This document shows, piece after piece, positions 10,772-23,618 of a stretch of 64,000 bases of DNA. Location: contig WTXI01000023.1 in the NCBI GenBank assembly GCA_022376515.1, forward strand, positions 310,001 to 374,000, written 5' to 3'. Position numbers and translations under genes: made by a program. Under the pieces are notes generated by a model that saw only the letters and a list, made by a program, of their open reading frames with translations, ran no database searches and had not been told where the DNA came from. This stretch comes from Lactifluus volemus. Lineage: Eukaryota; Basidiomycota; Agaricomycetes; Russulales; Russulaceae. Every line of letters starts with the position of its first letter. Positions within the stretch are counted from its first letter, which is position 1.

Positions 10772-13244
10772 CTATGCTGGATGGTCAATGCCGCCAGAGG
10801 AGGATACTGAGTCGGGAGAAACTTGAAGACGCGAAGTATCCGTCGCTATGTCAGGGACGGACATAGCCGACTCGCGAGATTGCTCTGTGATATCCAGGGG
10901 CGGTGGGAGCGAGATAGACGTCGGAAACGTGGACGGGAGAGGAAGAGGAGTGTCACTGGCAACTGTGGCCGAGAATGATGATAATGGAATGTCTGGGACA
11001 ACTCCGAGACCTGCGTTGGTTTGATGATCGGGAATATTGCTACTAGTAGAAGGCAGGGAAAAGGATGGGTGAGGGATGAATATAGACACTCCCGGTGCGG
11101 GATGAGGGTCCAACTCTGAGTTGGGGATGGTAGGGGCTTTGTCAGTGAGACCTTGGGTTATTATGTCAAGTGAAGTAGCAGCGGGGTCAAGATTGTCGGG
11201 AGGAGAGCGGTGGGAGGACTCGATGGTTGGGGGAGCATGAAGAACATCATGTAGAGATGATTCTCCGACAAAATGTACGCGGTTATCATCTTCGGGGAAG
11301 GATGACACGGCGGGCTCGGTGGAAGGGTTCAGAAAGGCGTTGGGAGAGTCAAAAGTGGTCGCGATAGGACGATGACCCGGGATATTGCATAGTGGGTACG
11401 AAAATGGGTCGCGCAGAACGGGGTTAAGAGGAGATGTGGAAGCATCGAAGGCGGTCGGGGCAGCATCGGTGCCTTGATGTAAAGCGATATAATGATGCCG
11501 AATACGTCGGAGAATATAACGACGAGTGTCGTCATATCGTGCTTCTCGAGTAATCTTGTTCCACAAATCACAGAAGTCGTGCTGCAGTTCAGGAAGAGTA
11601 TCTTCAATGCCGAATTTGGAAATGGAATGCAGGATGACCCCTGGCGGCGCTAGGGAAAAATCCATATCGAGACCCGAGCGGAACAGTAGGCGAGTGATGT
11701 GGATAAAGTTGGCAAGTAAAACGCTGTCACCATTTGCAACGTAATTTCCAAAATCTTCTTCTGACAGACCAAGTTGATCCTTGGCTAGTGCCTCCCAACG
11801 CTCATCGCGTTCTGACGTGTTTGCAATGACGCCAGCAATTATGCCTTGAGAACATAAACCAGGAACTTGGCCACCATTAGTACTTCTCAGAGATTGCCAC
11901 ATATCAACCGATCGCAACAGATCCACACCGTAATTGAAAACGGTCCGGAGGGTGGACATGGTTGTCCGGGAGAGTTGTGCTGCATCGATAGCTTTCGCGC
12001 AGATGATGACCCGCCTTTTCTTGTCTTCCTCTGACAAAAGACTAGACGACAAGGTATGGTAACAGAAATCGGAAAACGCCTCTGCCAATGGTTTGTCAAA
12101 TTTGGTGAAATCGAGTTCGAGGCCACATTCTTGGATCACTTCGGAGCTACAGAAGCCAGGGATGGCTTCGAAGAACTGTTCAAGTTCCTTATCTTCTTCC
12201 AGAGCTCGAATAGTCCATGTTAGTATATGGTCGGTGATTCTCGTCGACAATTCCGAGCCAGATTCTTGGACGATCTTCGTTAGGCCCTGAAACGGTAGAT
12301 ATCTTTCGCGGTACCGCCCCTGAGAAAGAAGGTAACGAATTCGGCGGGTTGCAGAGAACGTGAAATTAAAGAAGATCCACGCCGAGGAAGAAAGTGGGGA
12401 ATAATAGGGGCTATCGTGCCAGAAGATTGGCATCAACGTGATGCATCCATATACACCTCCAGCAAGCCCGACCCACCAAACAACCACACTGAACACAGTA
12501 TGGTTGATGTTGAACAGATAAATAGCCAGTCCAATGAAGAACAGAAACAACGACAGGTGTAGCAGAGTGGGCAGTGCTTCAACAGACGAAGGAAGGTGAA
12601 ACTTTTCGACACCACTAGCAAAGAATGCACGGATTGATGCTCGCTTGTGTGGACTGTATAGTGGCGGTTGTGTGATTGTGAGGAATCGACGTGCCCATTG
12701 CTGTAACATCGTCGCCAGTAGCGCAGATGTGAGACTGATGACCAAACTGAGGAACCAGAGTGAGTTGACCAAGACTGCTGATTTTGGAGGAGAGAAGACG
12801 GGTGGTTGAACTGGAGTGGCAAGAATCGATGATATGTTTGGGTCGGCGAGAAGTTGATAGATGTTTGCGAGATAGAACGCAGTGGTATCCTGTGGATTCG
12901 ATTTTAGGTCTTGAACGGAAACAGTGAGCAGTGCTGCGAGTGCAGCCGAGAATAAGCCGGTCTACGATATTTACGTCAGTCACTGGGCTCTAGTGTAGTG
13001 TCGATATAAGGTCTCACGAAGATAAGGATGCCATCTGCATCCTTTTGCCAGCGTTTGGTCATTTTTTCATCTTCTCCCTCTGTCATCTTAATGTACATAT
13101 GGAAGAGGGGCCCTGAGCTATCTGAAAAGATGGCCTGCCCCTGCGATGATCGACCTTGCTCTCTCCGAGCCTGAGGGCTGGCTTCAAGGGAGAATGAACT
13201 TGATGATGATAACGTAAGCTGACGTATAACATACTGTTGTCCAT
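10772..13244 (-). CDS. DUF6535 membrane protein, gene 2
   Basis: Exons are 13235-13244, 13018-13181 and 10772-12961, giving 787 aa, with the same layout as gene 1. Differences include a two-residue deletion (N-I-S-S-I-L instead of N-I-S-R-A-S-I-L) before membrane segment 2. The cytosolic region carries the variant FRSGLDMDFSLAPPGV, shared with gene 4. The tail is slightly shorter. Membrane segments and the HDSPYYSPLSS block are intact, and intron 1 again uses a GAAG acceptor as in gene 1. No frameshift seen. Confidence 0.87.
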
Positions 13245-13927
13245 TTTCTGTTCAGGTAGATTCTCTCTGTTGGTGGCTTCCGGGGTAGCAGGTCGGGACG
13301 TCAGGAGGAACAGAGGGTAAATCGAGGGTGAGGCGACGAAAACACGAGTACAGTTACGTAAGGTCAAGTACCGCGAAGGACGCGTGCCTTGGGGCCATTC
13401 GTAGTGTACGTTGATATGAACATGATACATGAATGCAGATTCAAAAGTAAAAAGACTTTGCATAGCTGTGAAGATATGTCATACTGTATCTGCTCTTTCC
13501 ATTCCCCGATGATGAAATCGACGGAAAGGGTGCTAACACTCTGACCGTTGTATAGGCTTCCTCTACTTTTGTCAGGTCCACCCATCCCTTGTGGCTTTTC
13601 CTGTCTGATAGCTGTCATCCTTATCGCGATCCCTGCGTGCCATCTTCCACCATGAGGGGCTAGCAGTGGCATTCTCTCATTAATCCCCTCCCGTTCAAGT
13701 CCATCTCAGTACTTTCTCATATTCCCAGTACTCGTGCGATATTAGACGTCTCCAATGGCACCCAATTGTGCGACACTGCCGGGACCGTGCTAGACCCACA
13801 AGAAAGAGCCGAAGGATCTAGGTTGTGTCGTTCCGCGCAAAGGCTGAACGCTGATCCTCGTAGCTCCTGCCTTATGTAGTGCAACCTCCCGCAACATGCG
13901 TCGCTCCCCAATGGTCGACAATATTTT
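13245..13927 (-). promoter_or_regulatory. 5' flank of DUF6535 gene 2
   Basis: An uninterrupted version of the DUF6535 upstream region, usable as the reference for insertions in other units. It includes the conserved blocks gaaagggtgctaacac (around 13525) and cctgtctgata (around 13600), and ends at the SLA1 breakpoint. No gene or clear TATA box seen. Confidence 0.5.
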
Positions 13928-14310
13928 TGGGCATGATATTGAGCCAACTTCAGGACGTCACCTCACACATTGACTATGTAAAATAAGAAATATCAGCACA
14001 GGGTGGAATACCAGGTGCTTATTACTTGGCACGCATTCCTCGACGAGTCTATGTGGCCGTAGTCCAACGAGCACTCACTGATTCAACATACGCAGATTGA
14101 ACGAGGCCACCCTGAACGTCCGAAACACCCATTGGTTTAACTTTCCACCAACTACGAAATGTCAGCGATGGACCCGAGCTACATAAGGGATGAACGCACT
14201 CGTCATCGGATTTCTCGATGAGTATGAGCAGTTGATCCTCTTTCATCTTCGGATTGGGGAGCGTCGTCATATGATGCTTGAGAACGGCATTCCTCGTATT
14301 TGCCACTCAT
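13928..14310 (-). pseudogene. SLA1 5' fragment t2, degenerate
   Basis: First-SH3 fragment with ATG at 14310 but internal deletions, so that the frame breaks after about 25 residues. Only the segment around KEDQLLILIEKSDDE and the second exon remain recognisable. Several CpG sites of the intact copies appear as TpG or CpA. It shares its decay pattern with t7 (51424-51814), showing that the two super-units were copied from one already damaged template. Confidence 0.8.
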
Positions 14311-14885
14311 GAGCGCGCACAAAGTTTGTTGTCGCTCTCGCTCTCGCACGTGGGTGGAGCACGCCCTCTTACATAATACGTTGCCGCCCGCAGAGCTTGA
14401 GCGCCTCTTATGCGCTTTGCGCCAGCCGGACCCTACACTTGGCGAGGACATTTGAACTAACTGTTCGTCTGTTTATTGATAAATTACACAATCTGGTTAT
14501 TCTCTGCTCGTGATACTTCTGGTGCAGTTACCTTTGATCTTGCGGTCCTTCGATCCTTGGCTGAGAAATAGACATTCCTTTTTGGAAACTAGTCGTTCAA
14601 TCTGTTCATCTCTGATTGTTTCTCGAGTTTCTCGAACATGAGTCACTTGGGACACCGGTGGTGCCTCTGTTGAGCAGCGTCCCAGGTTCCCTTCCAACCG
14701 AGTCGTCTTCGAGAACAGATCCTACTCCTCGCACAAACTCTTCAGCTGAACGATCCGCGTCTTGCCACTCGAATCTACTTTGATCCAGCTTGATAGTTGA
14801 TAACCCTTGACATGGACCAAAACTGTCCGCGTCTCCCGGGAAGTTATCATGAACCATACACTGCTGTTCGCGTGGGCGCCATCTA
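14311..14885. repeat. Truncated spacer 3' of SLA1 copy B
   Basis: Left half of a spacer, joined at about 14931 to the SLA1 3' end. A minus-strand open segment at 14640-14840 (around SRFEWQDADRS) recurs at 33100-33270 and 52200-52390 and could be an exon remnant of an unrecognised gene. Confidence 0.6.
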
Positions 14886-17800
14886 TTAATGAACAACCGA
14901 CGGCACGCTGTTGTATCCAACAGTGATACCAGTAGTGTGTTTTGTATTATGGTCGACGTAGTATTTGCGTCCACCATAGGTTGTGGTGCAAGTGAGGGCT
15001 GGAACCAGTCGGTTGTGGAGCCAGCTGGAAATCGTCGGCTGTGTAGCCAACGATGGCTGGAAACCTGTCGGTTGTGGGGCCAAAGATGGCTGATAACCCG
15101 TCGGTTGTGGTTGGAATCCACTGGTAGGTTGGAACCCGGTCGGCTGGGGTCCCAAGAACGAGGGCGAAGTTGCCGGGCGCGTAGGCACGAACCCGTTGAA
15201 GCCAGTCGTGGTCGGCACGAGCGGGGCGAGCAGGCCTTGGTTTACCGGGACCGGCGCGAGCGGGCCACGCGGGCCGCCAGCCGCGGGAGGCGGGAGAAAG
15301 CCCGTCCGTTGAGCTTGAAGCAGGTGTTGACCGAGTGGTGAGGGCGATGGCCCAACGCCGAGGCCTTGGTTGTAGCCGGCTGGAGGAGGCGAGGTGATCG
15401 ATGGTGAGGGAGTGGCGGCAGGAGAAGGTTTCGGAGCGGCGGCCGGGCCGGGAGGTTGCACGCGCAGCTGGCTGAGACGCGCGAGTTGGTCAAAGATGTC
15501 AGCCTCTGTCGTCTTCGCTAGTCCACCGGAGCTGGTACTGGATGAAGTCGCTATCTGTGTTGCTGGAGCAGACGGGGCACGCGGAGGTTGTGGCGGGAGT
15601 GAAGAGGTAACTGCGGCAGGGAGAGGTGGCACTGATGGGACGTGTTCCGGGACGGGGGGTGTCGCAGCGATGGGCTTGGTCGAGCTCGGTCTATTTGTCC
15701 ACGCATCGTCATCGGAGCCCGATGGAGCAGCAGAGTTCGACCTTGAAGGGACCTGTGAAGGCGGGGACAAAGCGGTCGGCGCAGACGTTGGACTGGATAC
15801 TTGTGGGGTCGTCGAACGGGCTATCTGTTCCGACGCGGTCGAGATGGCACCAAGATCGACAGCACCGGGAGCAGTGCTTCCCGTCTTGCTCGGCGTCGGG
15901 CGTCCTCTCCGCGCATTCTTGAGCTGACCTCCGGGATTGGTGAACAAGTTAGGTGGCCCGGGGCTAGGCGTAGCGCGCGCAGACATCGACCGTTCGTCGT
16001 TGCCGAGGAGGTTTACCTCCGAGGAAGCAGGCTTTGATGGAGCCTTTGGACGCCGCGCGTCGATAACTTTGGCGACGCGGATGATATCGCCTTCGCGCAA
16101 GCCCAGAGTGCGTAGAGTGGATTCCGAAATATCAGGCAGAATCGATTCGTCGATCTTGTCCCGCTCAAAGGAAGAGGCGTAGCGCGTGCAATCATCCAGA
16201 TCACACCCTGCGTTGAGGAAAAATTCGAACCAGTCTATCTGTGGGCCCTTCTTCTGAGGCTCGGGAGCTGGCTGGGGGGTTTGATGGCGCTTCGCCAGTG
16301 GCTCATCATCCTCGTCACTCTTTCGTGAGCTCGAGCCCCCACGACCCATGATCTCCTCCACGTAGCGCACGTCTTCAACTGACATCTTTTCGGATGGTAC
16401 TTCAATGATCACGCCATTCATCTTGTGTAGGCGGAGCACGCCGTTCTTGTAGCCAAGGAAAGCGGCCACAACACGAAACTGCCCAGTTCGATCGCGCCAC
16501 TCGCGCGTCTGGTTTGGATCGGGGGGAGCACCTGGTAGAAAGTATGGAAAAGAAATCAAGCGAAAGAAGACATAGCAACTCACGCTTTTCGATGGACTTG
16601 CGCGAGTCAGAACTAGACTTTGATGAAGATGGATGAGACGAAGCCTTTGCCTTTGTCGATCTTTTCTCGCGCCGGTCTTCCCCCTCGGGTTCGTCCTCCG
16701 TGCGCTCCTTCTCGCGCTTCTCCTTCTCTTTGCGTTTACGGTCGGCCTCGGCGGCCATTGATGCGGCCTTGGCGCGTTGTTCTCGTTCCTCCCTCTCCTT
16801 CCGCTCGCGCTTCTCTTTTGCCTCACGTTCCGTGCGTTCTGCTGCAGCGCGCTCCTCCGCTTCACGCTCAGCCTCGCCGTCGTCTTCTCTCGCTTCCGGT
16901 TCGACCACCCGAGCAGGCGAGCGGCCCATGGCTGCGGGGTGCAAGTCTCCACTAGTCGAGGAAGGACGCAGCTCGATATACGACGCAGGCACAACTCCCT
17001 CATTGTCTTTCACGTCCCTACACTTCCACCACTCGTCGCCGTCTTGTTCGATTACCCATAGAGCATCGCCCTCGGCTACGGTCAGTTCATCATCGCCCTG
17101 AGCCTGGAAGTCATACAAAGCGTAGGCCTCCAGACCGTCGACATCTTCCAGCTTGGGTGGTTCCTCTTCTTGTTCTAGAGGGGATGGGGAGCGTGGGGGA
17201 ATAATGGCAGGGCTTGCCTCGGAGAAGTGCACGCCTTTCTTACCAGGACTGTGCGCCCCATCTGTACGTAAAGGTGGAGGAAGTGTGCGTTGTACTGGAG
17301 CGGTGGGTTCGGACGCAGCTTCGCCTTCCGGTCCGGCCGCCGAGTCGGTACTGCCGCGAGCAAGACTGCGCGAAGACTCGAGTTTGGCTAGAATCTCTTC
17401 GGCCGTATCCTTGTTGCCTGCATGAAAGTGCAGACTCGTAGCGACCGTGCCACCAACTTCGATCAGTACATGTTTTGACTTGTCGATATGCGCTGAAGTA
17501 ATGTCACCAGTCTGCCACTTTTGCACCGGTGTCTGGCATCCGGGATCGACGTCAATGCCACGGAGCGCAAAGAAAGCTCATGTTTGAAAACGTACCTTGT
17601 CGGCCTCACTAGCAAAAAATACAGCACCATTGCCAATTCCAAGGGTGCCCTTCTTCTTCTTGCCTTTCTTGTCCACCTCAGAGATTGCCCAAGTCTTGAT
17701 GGCGTCTGCCTTGGCCTTGGAGGCGGTGGAGCGGACGAGCTCTGCAGGATCGACATATGTGCTGACCGGACGCGCTGGGCGGGGAGGAGAATCGGGAACG

Positions 17801-18619
17801 ACAATGCTGGCAGCTGCGGAAGGAGCAGGGGCGGGGGCGGAGGAACCGGAATCATCCATACTCTAGCGCTAAATCAGTGCCAAGTCGAAGAGAAAGAGTA
17901 GAGAGGGCGACCTCAACATAATTCCCAGGAATGTAGCCGACCTTGCCACTATCCTTCTCTTGCACAAGCAGCCAACCATCGTCCTCTATGCCAAACGCGA
18001 GTAACACCTGTTCCTCTTTCAAGGATAGTTCACCTTGAGCAGCCGCGTCGTAATCATATTGTGCCTTTACAATGGAGGAGTGCTCGGCCTATGGTAAAGG
18101 GAAACAACGTGAGCAACAAACCAAACCACAACACGATAATGGGAGAAAGGGCGGCCGAAGTTTTTGGGGTAATCTTGAGAAGTATGTGTGAAGTGATAAG
18201 GGCTGAGGCACCACCGACAAGGCCGGGTTACTGGGCACAATATTGAGCCGATTTCACCTCACACATCGACTATAGAAATAAAAAATATCGGCACAGGGCG
18301 GAACGCGAGGCGCTTATAACTTGGCGCGGATTCCTCGACGAGTCCATGTGGCAGTCCAACGAGCACTCACCGATTCAACATACGCAGATGGAACAAGGCC
18401 ACCCTGAACGTCCGAAATACCCATTGGTTTAACTTTCCACCAACTACGAAATGTCAGCGATGCACCCGAGCTGCACAAAGGATGAACGCACTCGTCATCG
18501 GTTTTCTCGACGAGTAAAAGTAGTTGATCCTCCTTGATTTCGATTTCATCTTCGGATTGGGGAACGTAGTCATATGATGCCTTGAGAACGGCGATGTATT
18601 CCTCGTGTTCGTCACTCAT
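14886..18619 (-). CDS. SLA1: SLA1 copy B, near full length, altered C-terminus
   Basis: Six exons: 18492-18619, 18371-18443, 17912-18088, 17596-17862, 16584-17532 and 14886-16531, giving 1079 aa. Order: SH3-1 (5-67), SH3-2 (68-126), basic KKGKKKKG segment, SH3-3 (about 349-403, ALYDFQAQGDDEL..EWWKCRD..VPASYIEL), Arg/Glu/Lys-rich coiled-coil-like linker, SHD1 (about 536-593, REWRDRTGQFRVVAAFLGY), SHD2/SAM-like (about 630-689, IDWFEFFLNAGC) and a Pro/Ser tail with LxxQxTG sites (LQAQRTG, LGPQPTG, LAPQPTG). In SLA1, SHD1 binds NPFxD cargo signals and LxxQxTG is the Prk1/Ark1 kinase site (family knowledge). In this copy intron 4 contains an in-frame stop, confirming that it must be spliced. The repeat tail is frameshifted near 15025 and the last residues come from fused spacer DNA. 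Yeast Sla1 is 1244 aa. Confidence 0.88.
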
Positions 18620-20363
18620 GAGCGCACAAGTTTGTTGTCAAGAATAGAGATAGAGTTGTTGTTATTGACGCTCTCTCTCTCGCACCGAACCGGCTGGAGC
18701 ACGGCGCTTATGTAATCCGTTGCCGTACACGCGCAGCAGCACTCGAGCGCCTCTTCAGTTATACGCTTTGGGGCCACCCTACAGTATGAGGACATTTGAA
18801 CTAACTATTCGTCTGTTTATTAATAAATTACACAGACTGGTTATCCTCTGCCCAGATCTCATGGTTCTTCTGGTGCAGTAATCTTCGATCTTGCCGTCTT
18901 TCGATGACCATGTCCTCTTTCTGTCTTGCATATCATATACCCCTCACGTTCAAGGCGACCGAGATCTTGTCTCGGATCAAAGGGGAAAATGACGAGGCTC
19001 TTCCAGATTACGGGATCTCGTGCGCTATGACCTTTACTTTCCTGACCTTTGACTCAGAACACACCTACGGGGAGAAAAGCGTGTTTGAATTAAACATACT
19101 CCGACCACTCTTTCCTCCCAGTAAGTTAGTATTTATGACAACTCGATCTGCCCTCCCCCCGTGTTACAGAGAGTGTTTCTCAACCATTGATGTCGACCAC
19201 CTCCAACGAACTCACGTCCAAAATCAAGCAATCTCCTGCTGCGCCATGTATTAACAAGGAATCCCTTCTTCATGTAGCCCTGATGAGAGTATTTCATCAT
19301 CATCCGACAACGCCAAGCTTTTATAAACAGACAACGGAACTCCACGCCTCATATCCGAATCTCCTGTGGTGCGTCCCTTTTCGTGATTGCGCCAGCGTGA
19401 TTGACCTATTCCTGTTCTTCAGTCTACAGAAAAGATAGACCTACAGGAACCACCACTTGAGAGTCCTGCTGAAACCAAGCTCAAAATCAAATGGGCAAGA
19501 TTCGTCCCAAAAAACTCAAGGAATCTTTGGACCTTCCTAACATGCCTGATCGTCTTAGCCGCTGATTAAGATATCCACGCCTGATACCCAGCGATGTCAT
19601 AATCGAGTGTGGCATCACGTCTGGTGTTCCTTCCACTCCGTAGAAAATAGACATTCCTTTTTGGAAACTAGTCTTTTCAATCTGTTTGTCTCTAGCTGGT
19701 TCTCATTTGTCCATTTCTCGAAATATGTTACCTTGTGGTGCCCCCGTTGGGCAGCGTCCCAGGTTCCCTTCCAATCGAGTCGTCCTCGAGAACATATCCT
19801 ACTCCTCGCACAAACTAATAACTCTTGACATGCACCATAACGGTCCGCGTCTCCCGGGAAGTTTCACGAACCATAGACTGTCCACGCGGGCACCATCTAT
19901 TAATGAACAACCGACGGCACGCTGTTGTATCCAACTCGGAGGTGCAGTGATACCAACTCTTTGGCCAGGGCAGCCACGACCGAACTACGTGCAACACAAG
20001 CGCTGAGTATTGCGTGAAACAAAAAACCTCTGAGCGCTGAGCGCTATATATACAACATCTCGCTTACGTGAAATTGAAGACATAAAGGAGGCAGGGAACG
20101 AAGGATCAAGACCTGGCGAACGGCGAATATCGTACAGTAAACGAAACGTATACAAGAAGGCGGACATTAGGATAGCGTGCCTGAGAAACAAGCAATAGGT
20201 CGAAGGAAAGAACCCGAGTGAAGCGTGCTGGTTTTGAACGTGGTACTGACTCCAGGGAACAGACTTGGTAAGAGCAGTCAGAATTGGCGTTGACATGGAT
20301 CTCAAAAAACAAAGAACCCACCAGTGTACATATCTAAGAGGAGCCTCCAGAGACTGCACAGCT
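18620..20363. repeat. Spacer, type II, between SLA1 B and DUF6535 gene 3
   Basis: SLA1 upstream region, then the type II version of the spacer. The small plus-strand frame is broken here (it starts at 19135 and stops after 39 codons). The segment after the intron-like gap differs from type I: 19428-19570 reads STEKIDLQEPPLESPAETK. The rest (19600-20360) is repeat DNA shared almost exactly with 38200-38990. Confidence 0.7.
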
Positions 20364-22932
20364 CTATGCTGGACGGTCAATGCAGCCAGAGGAGGATACT
20401 GTATCGGGGGAAACTTGAAGGCACGAAGCATCCGTCGCTATGTCCGCCCCGGACATAGCCAACTCGTGTGATCGCTCTGGGATCTGCATGTTAGTGGAAG
20501 TTTGAGCTCGAGGCCTATAGAATGTTCCGTCATTCGGTGCCGTGTCTGTGTGCGAAAAAGGGGTCCCCTGGGGCGGTGGAAGAGGAATAGACGTCGCAAA
20601 CGGGGAAGGAAGCGGATGAGGAGTGTCGCTGGCAACTGAACTCGAGGATGATGATAATAGAACGTCAGGGACAACTCCAAGACCTGCGTTCGTTTGCGGA
20701 TCGGGAATACTGCTAAGTGGCGGGGAAAAGGATGGGTGAGGGATGAATATAGACACTGCCGGTGCGGGATGAGGTTCCAACTCTGAGTTGGAAGTGGGCG
20801 TGATGGTAAGGTCTTTGTCAGTGAGACTTTGCGTTATTATGTCAAGTGAAGTAGCAGCGGGGTCAAGATTGTCAGGAGGAGAGCGGTGGGAGGACTCGAT
20901 GGTTGGGGGAGCATGAAGAACACCATGTGGAGATGATTCTCCGATAAAATGTACGCGGTTATCATCTTCTTTCGATGCGGGGAAGGATGACACGGCGGGC
21001 TCTGTGGAAAGGTTCAGAAAGGCGTTGGGAGTGGTCGCGAGAGGATGATGACCCGGGATATTGCATAGTGGGTACCAAAATGGGTCGTCCATAACGTGGC
21101 TATAATGATGTGTGGAAGCATCGAAGGCGGTCGGGGCAGCATAGGTGCCTTGATGTAAAGCGATATAAAGTTGCCGAATGTTGTTGAGAGTATAATTAGC
21201 AATGAGGTGAGATCTGCGATTATGCAATTCTCGAGTGATTTCGTTCCACAAAGCACAGAAGCCGTGCTGTAGTCCAGGAAGAGTATTTTCAATGTCGAAT
21301 TTGGAAATGCATGGCAGGATGTCCCTTAGGAAATAAGCCTGAAACTCATCCTCGAGACACAAGCGGAAGAGTGGCCGAGTGATGTAGATAAAGTTGGCAA
21401 GTAAAACGCTGTCACCATTTGCAACGTAATTTCGAAAAGAATCTTCTGACAATCCAAGTTGATCCTTGGCTAGTGCCTCCCAACGCTCATCGCGTTCCGA
21501 CGTGTTTGCAATGACGCCAGCAGTTATGCCTTGAGAACATAAACCAGGAACTTGGCCATCAGTAGTACTTGTCAGAGATTGCCACATATCAACAGATCGC
21601 AACAGATCCACACCGAGACTGAAAACTATGTCGAGGGTGGACATGGTTGTCCGGGAGAGTTGTGCTGCATCGATAGCCTTCGCGCAGATGATGACACGCC
21701 TTTTCTTGTCTTCCTCCGACAAAAAACTAGACAACAAGGTATGGAAACCGAAATTGGAAATCCCCTCTGCCAATGTCCCGTTAAATTTGTCACGGTGAGG
21801 TAGGGAACGTGCTTGGACTACTTCGGAGCTACAGAAGCCAGGGATGGCTTCGAAGAACTGTTCAAGTTCCTTATCTTCTTCCACAGCTTGAATAGTCCAT
21901 GTTAGGATATGCTCGGTGATCTTCGTTGACAATTCCGAGCCAGATTCTTGAACGATCTTCGATAGGCCCTGAAAGGGTAGATATCTTTCGAGCCACTTCC
22001 CCTGAGAAAGAAAGTAACGAATTCGGCGAATTGCAGAAAAGGTGAAATTAAAGAAGAGAAACGCCGACGAAGAAAGTGGGGAATAATAGGGGCTATCGTG
22101 CCAGAAGATTGGCATAAACGTGATGCATCCATATACACCTCCAGCAAGCCCGACCCACCAAACAACCACACTGAACACAGTATGGTTGATGTTGAACAGA
22201 TAAATAGCCAGTCCGGTGAAGAACAGAAACAACGACAAGTGTAGCAGAGCAGGCAGCGCTTCAACAGACCAAGGAAGGTGAAACTTTTCGACACCGTTAG
22301 CAAAGAATGCACGTATTGATGCTCGCTTGTGTGGACTGTATAGTGGCGGTTGAGTGATTGTGAGGAATCGACGTGCCCATTGCTGTAACATTGTTGCCAG
22401 TAGCGCAGATGTCAGACTGATGACCAAACTGAGGGACCAGAGAGAGTTGACCAAGACTGCTGATTTCGGAGGAGAGAAGTCGGGTGGTTGAACTGGAGTG
22501 GCAAGGATCGATGCACGAGACATGTTTGGGTCGGCGAGAAGTTGATAGATGTTTGCGAGATAGAACACAGTGGTATCCTGTGGATTCGATTTTAGGTCTT
22601 GAACGGAAACAGTGAGCAATGCAGCGAGTGCAGCCGAGAATAAACCGGTCTATGATATTCACTTTAGTCACTGGGCTCTAGTGCAGTGTTGATATATGGG
22701 CTCACGAAGATAAGGATGCCGTCTGCATCCTTTTGCCAGCGATGGGACATCTTTTCGTCCTCTCCCTCTGTCATCTTAATGTACATATGGAAGAGGGGCC
22801 CTGAGCTATCTGAAAAGATGGCCTGCCCCTGCGAGGATTGACCTTGCTCTGTCCGAGCCTGAGGGCTGGCTGATAGGACGGATGAACTTGATGATGATAA
22901 GGTAGGCTAACGTATAACATACTGTTGTCCAT
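20364..22932 (-). CDS. DUF6535 membrane protein, gene 3
   Basis: Exons are 22923-22932, 22706-22869 and 20364-22649, giving 819 aa. Introns are 53 and 56 bp. The four membrane segments and HDSPYYSPLSS are intact. The cytosolic half belongs to the 3/6/9 type (TKITEHILTWTIQAVEEDK, QARSLPHRDKFNGTLAEG, QAYFLRDILPCISKFDI). The Pro-rich tail contains an extra cassette (GTPFSHTDTAPNDGTF.. to ..MQIPERSHELAMSG) found only here and in gene 6. Closest relative in the window is gene 6. Confidence 0.88.
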
Positions 22933-23618
22933 TTTCTGTTGAGGTAGATTCTCTCTGTTGGTAGCTTCCGGGGTAGCAGGTCGGGACGTCAGGAGGAACA
23001 GAGCGTAAATCGAGGTGAAGCGACGAAAATACAAGTACAGTTACGTAAGGTCAAGTACCGCGGTGGCAGGACGCGTGCCTTGGGGCCATCGTAGTATACG
23101 TGGCTGAATGATGAATATGCTACATAAATGCAGATTCAAAAGCAAGAAGACTTTGCATAGTTGCGAAGATATGTCATACTGTATCTGCTCTTTCCATTCC
23201 CGACAATGAAATTGACGGAAAGGGTGCTAACACTCTGCCCGCTGTATAGGCTTCCTCTCTTCTACCTTTTCCAGGTCCAGCCATTCTTGTGGCTTTCCCT
23301 GTCCGATAATTGTCATCCATATCGTGATGCCTGCGTGCGATCTTCCATCATGAGGGCGTCGCAGTGACATTCTCTCATTAATCCCCTCCCGTTCGAGTCC
23401 ATCTCAGCACTTTCTCATATTCCCAGTACTCGTGCGATATTAGACGCCCAATTGTGCAACACCGCTGGGACCATGCTAGATTCACAAGAAAGAGCCGAAG
23501 GATATAGGTTGTGTCGCTCCGCGCAAAGGCTGAGCGCTGATCCTCGTAGGGTGTGCCAGTGCCTTATGTGGGGCAGGCTCGCGCAGTAGGCGTCGCTGCC
23601 CAATGGTCGACAACATTT
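22933..23618 (-). promoter_or_regulatory. 5' flank of DUF6535 gene 3
   Basis: Shared nearly unchanged with the flanks of genes 6 and 9, without insertion. It ends at the SLA1 intron 2 breakpoint. No gene seen. Confidence 0.5.

Noticed and set aside
14940..15000. A WW-domain-like peptide (GGRKYYVDHNTK) in frame at the end of SLA1 copy B
   Set aside because: In copy C the true SLA1 repeat frame runs through the same DNA (LAPQPTGFQPSLAPQPMVD). The WW-like reading arises only after a frameshift, lacks both signature tryptophans in place, and is taken as coincidence.
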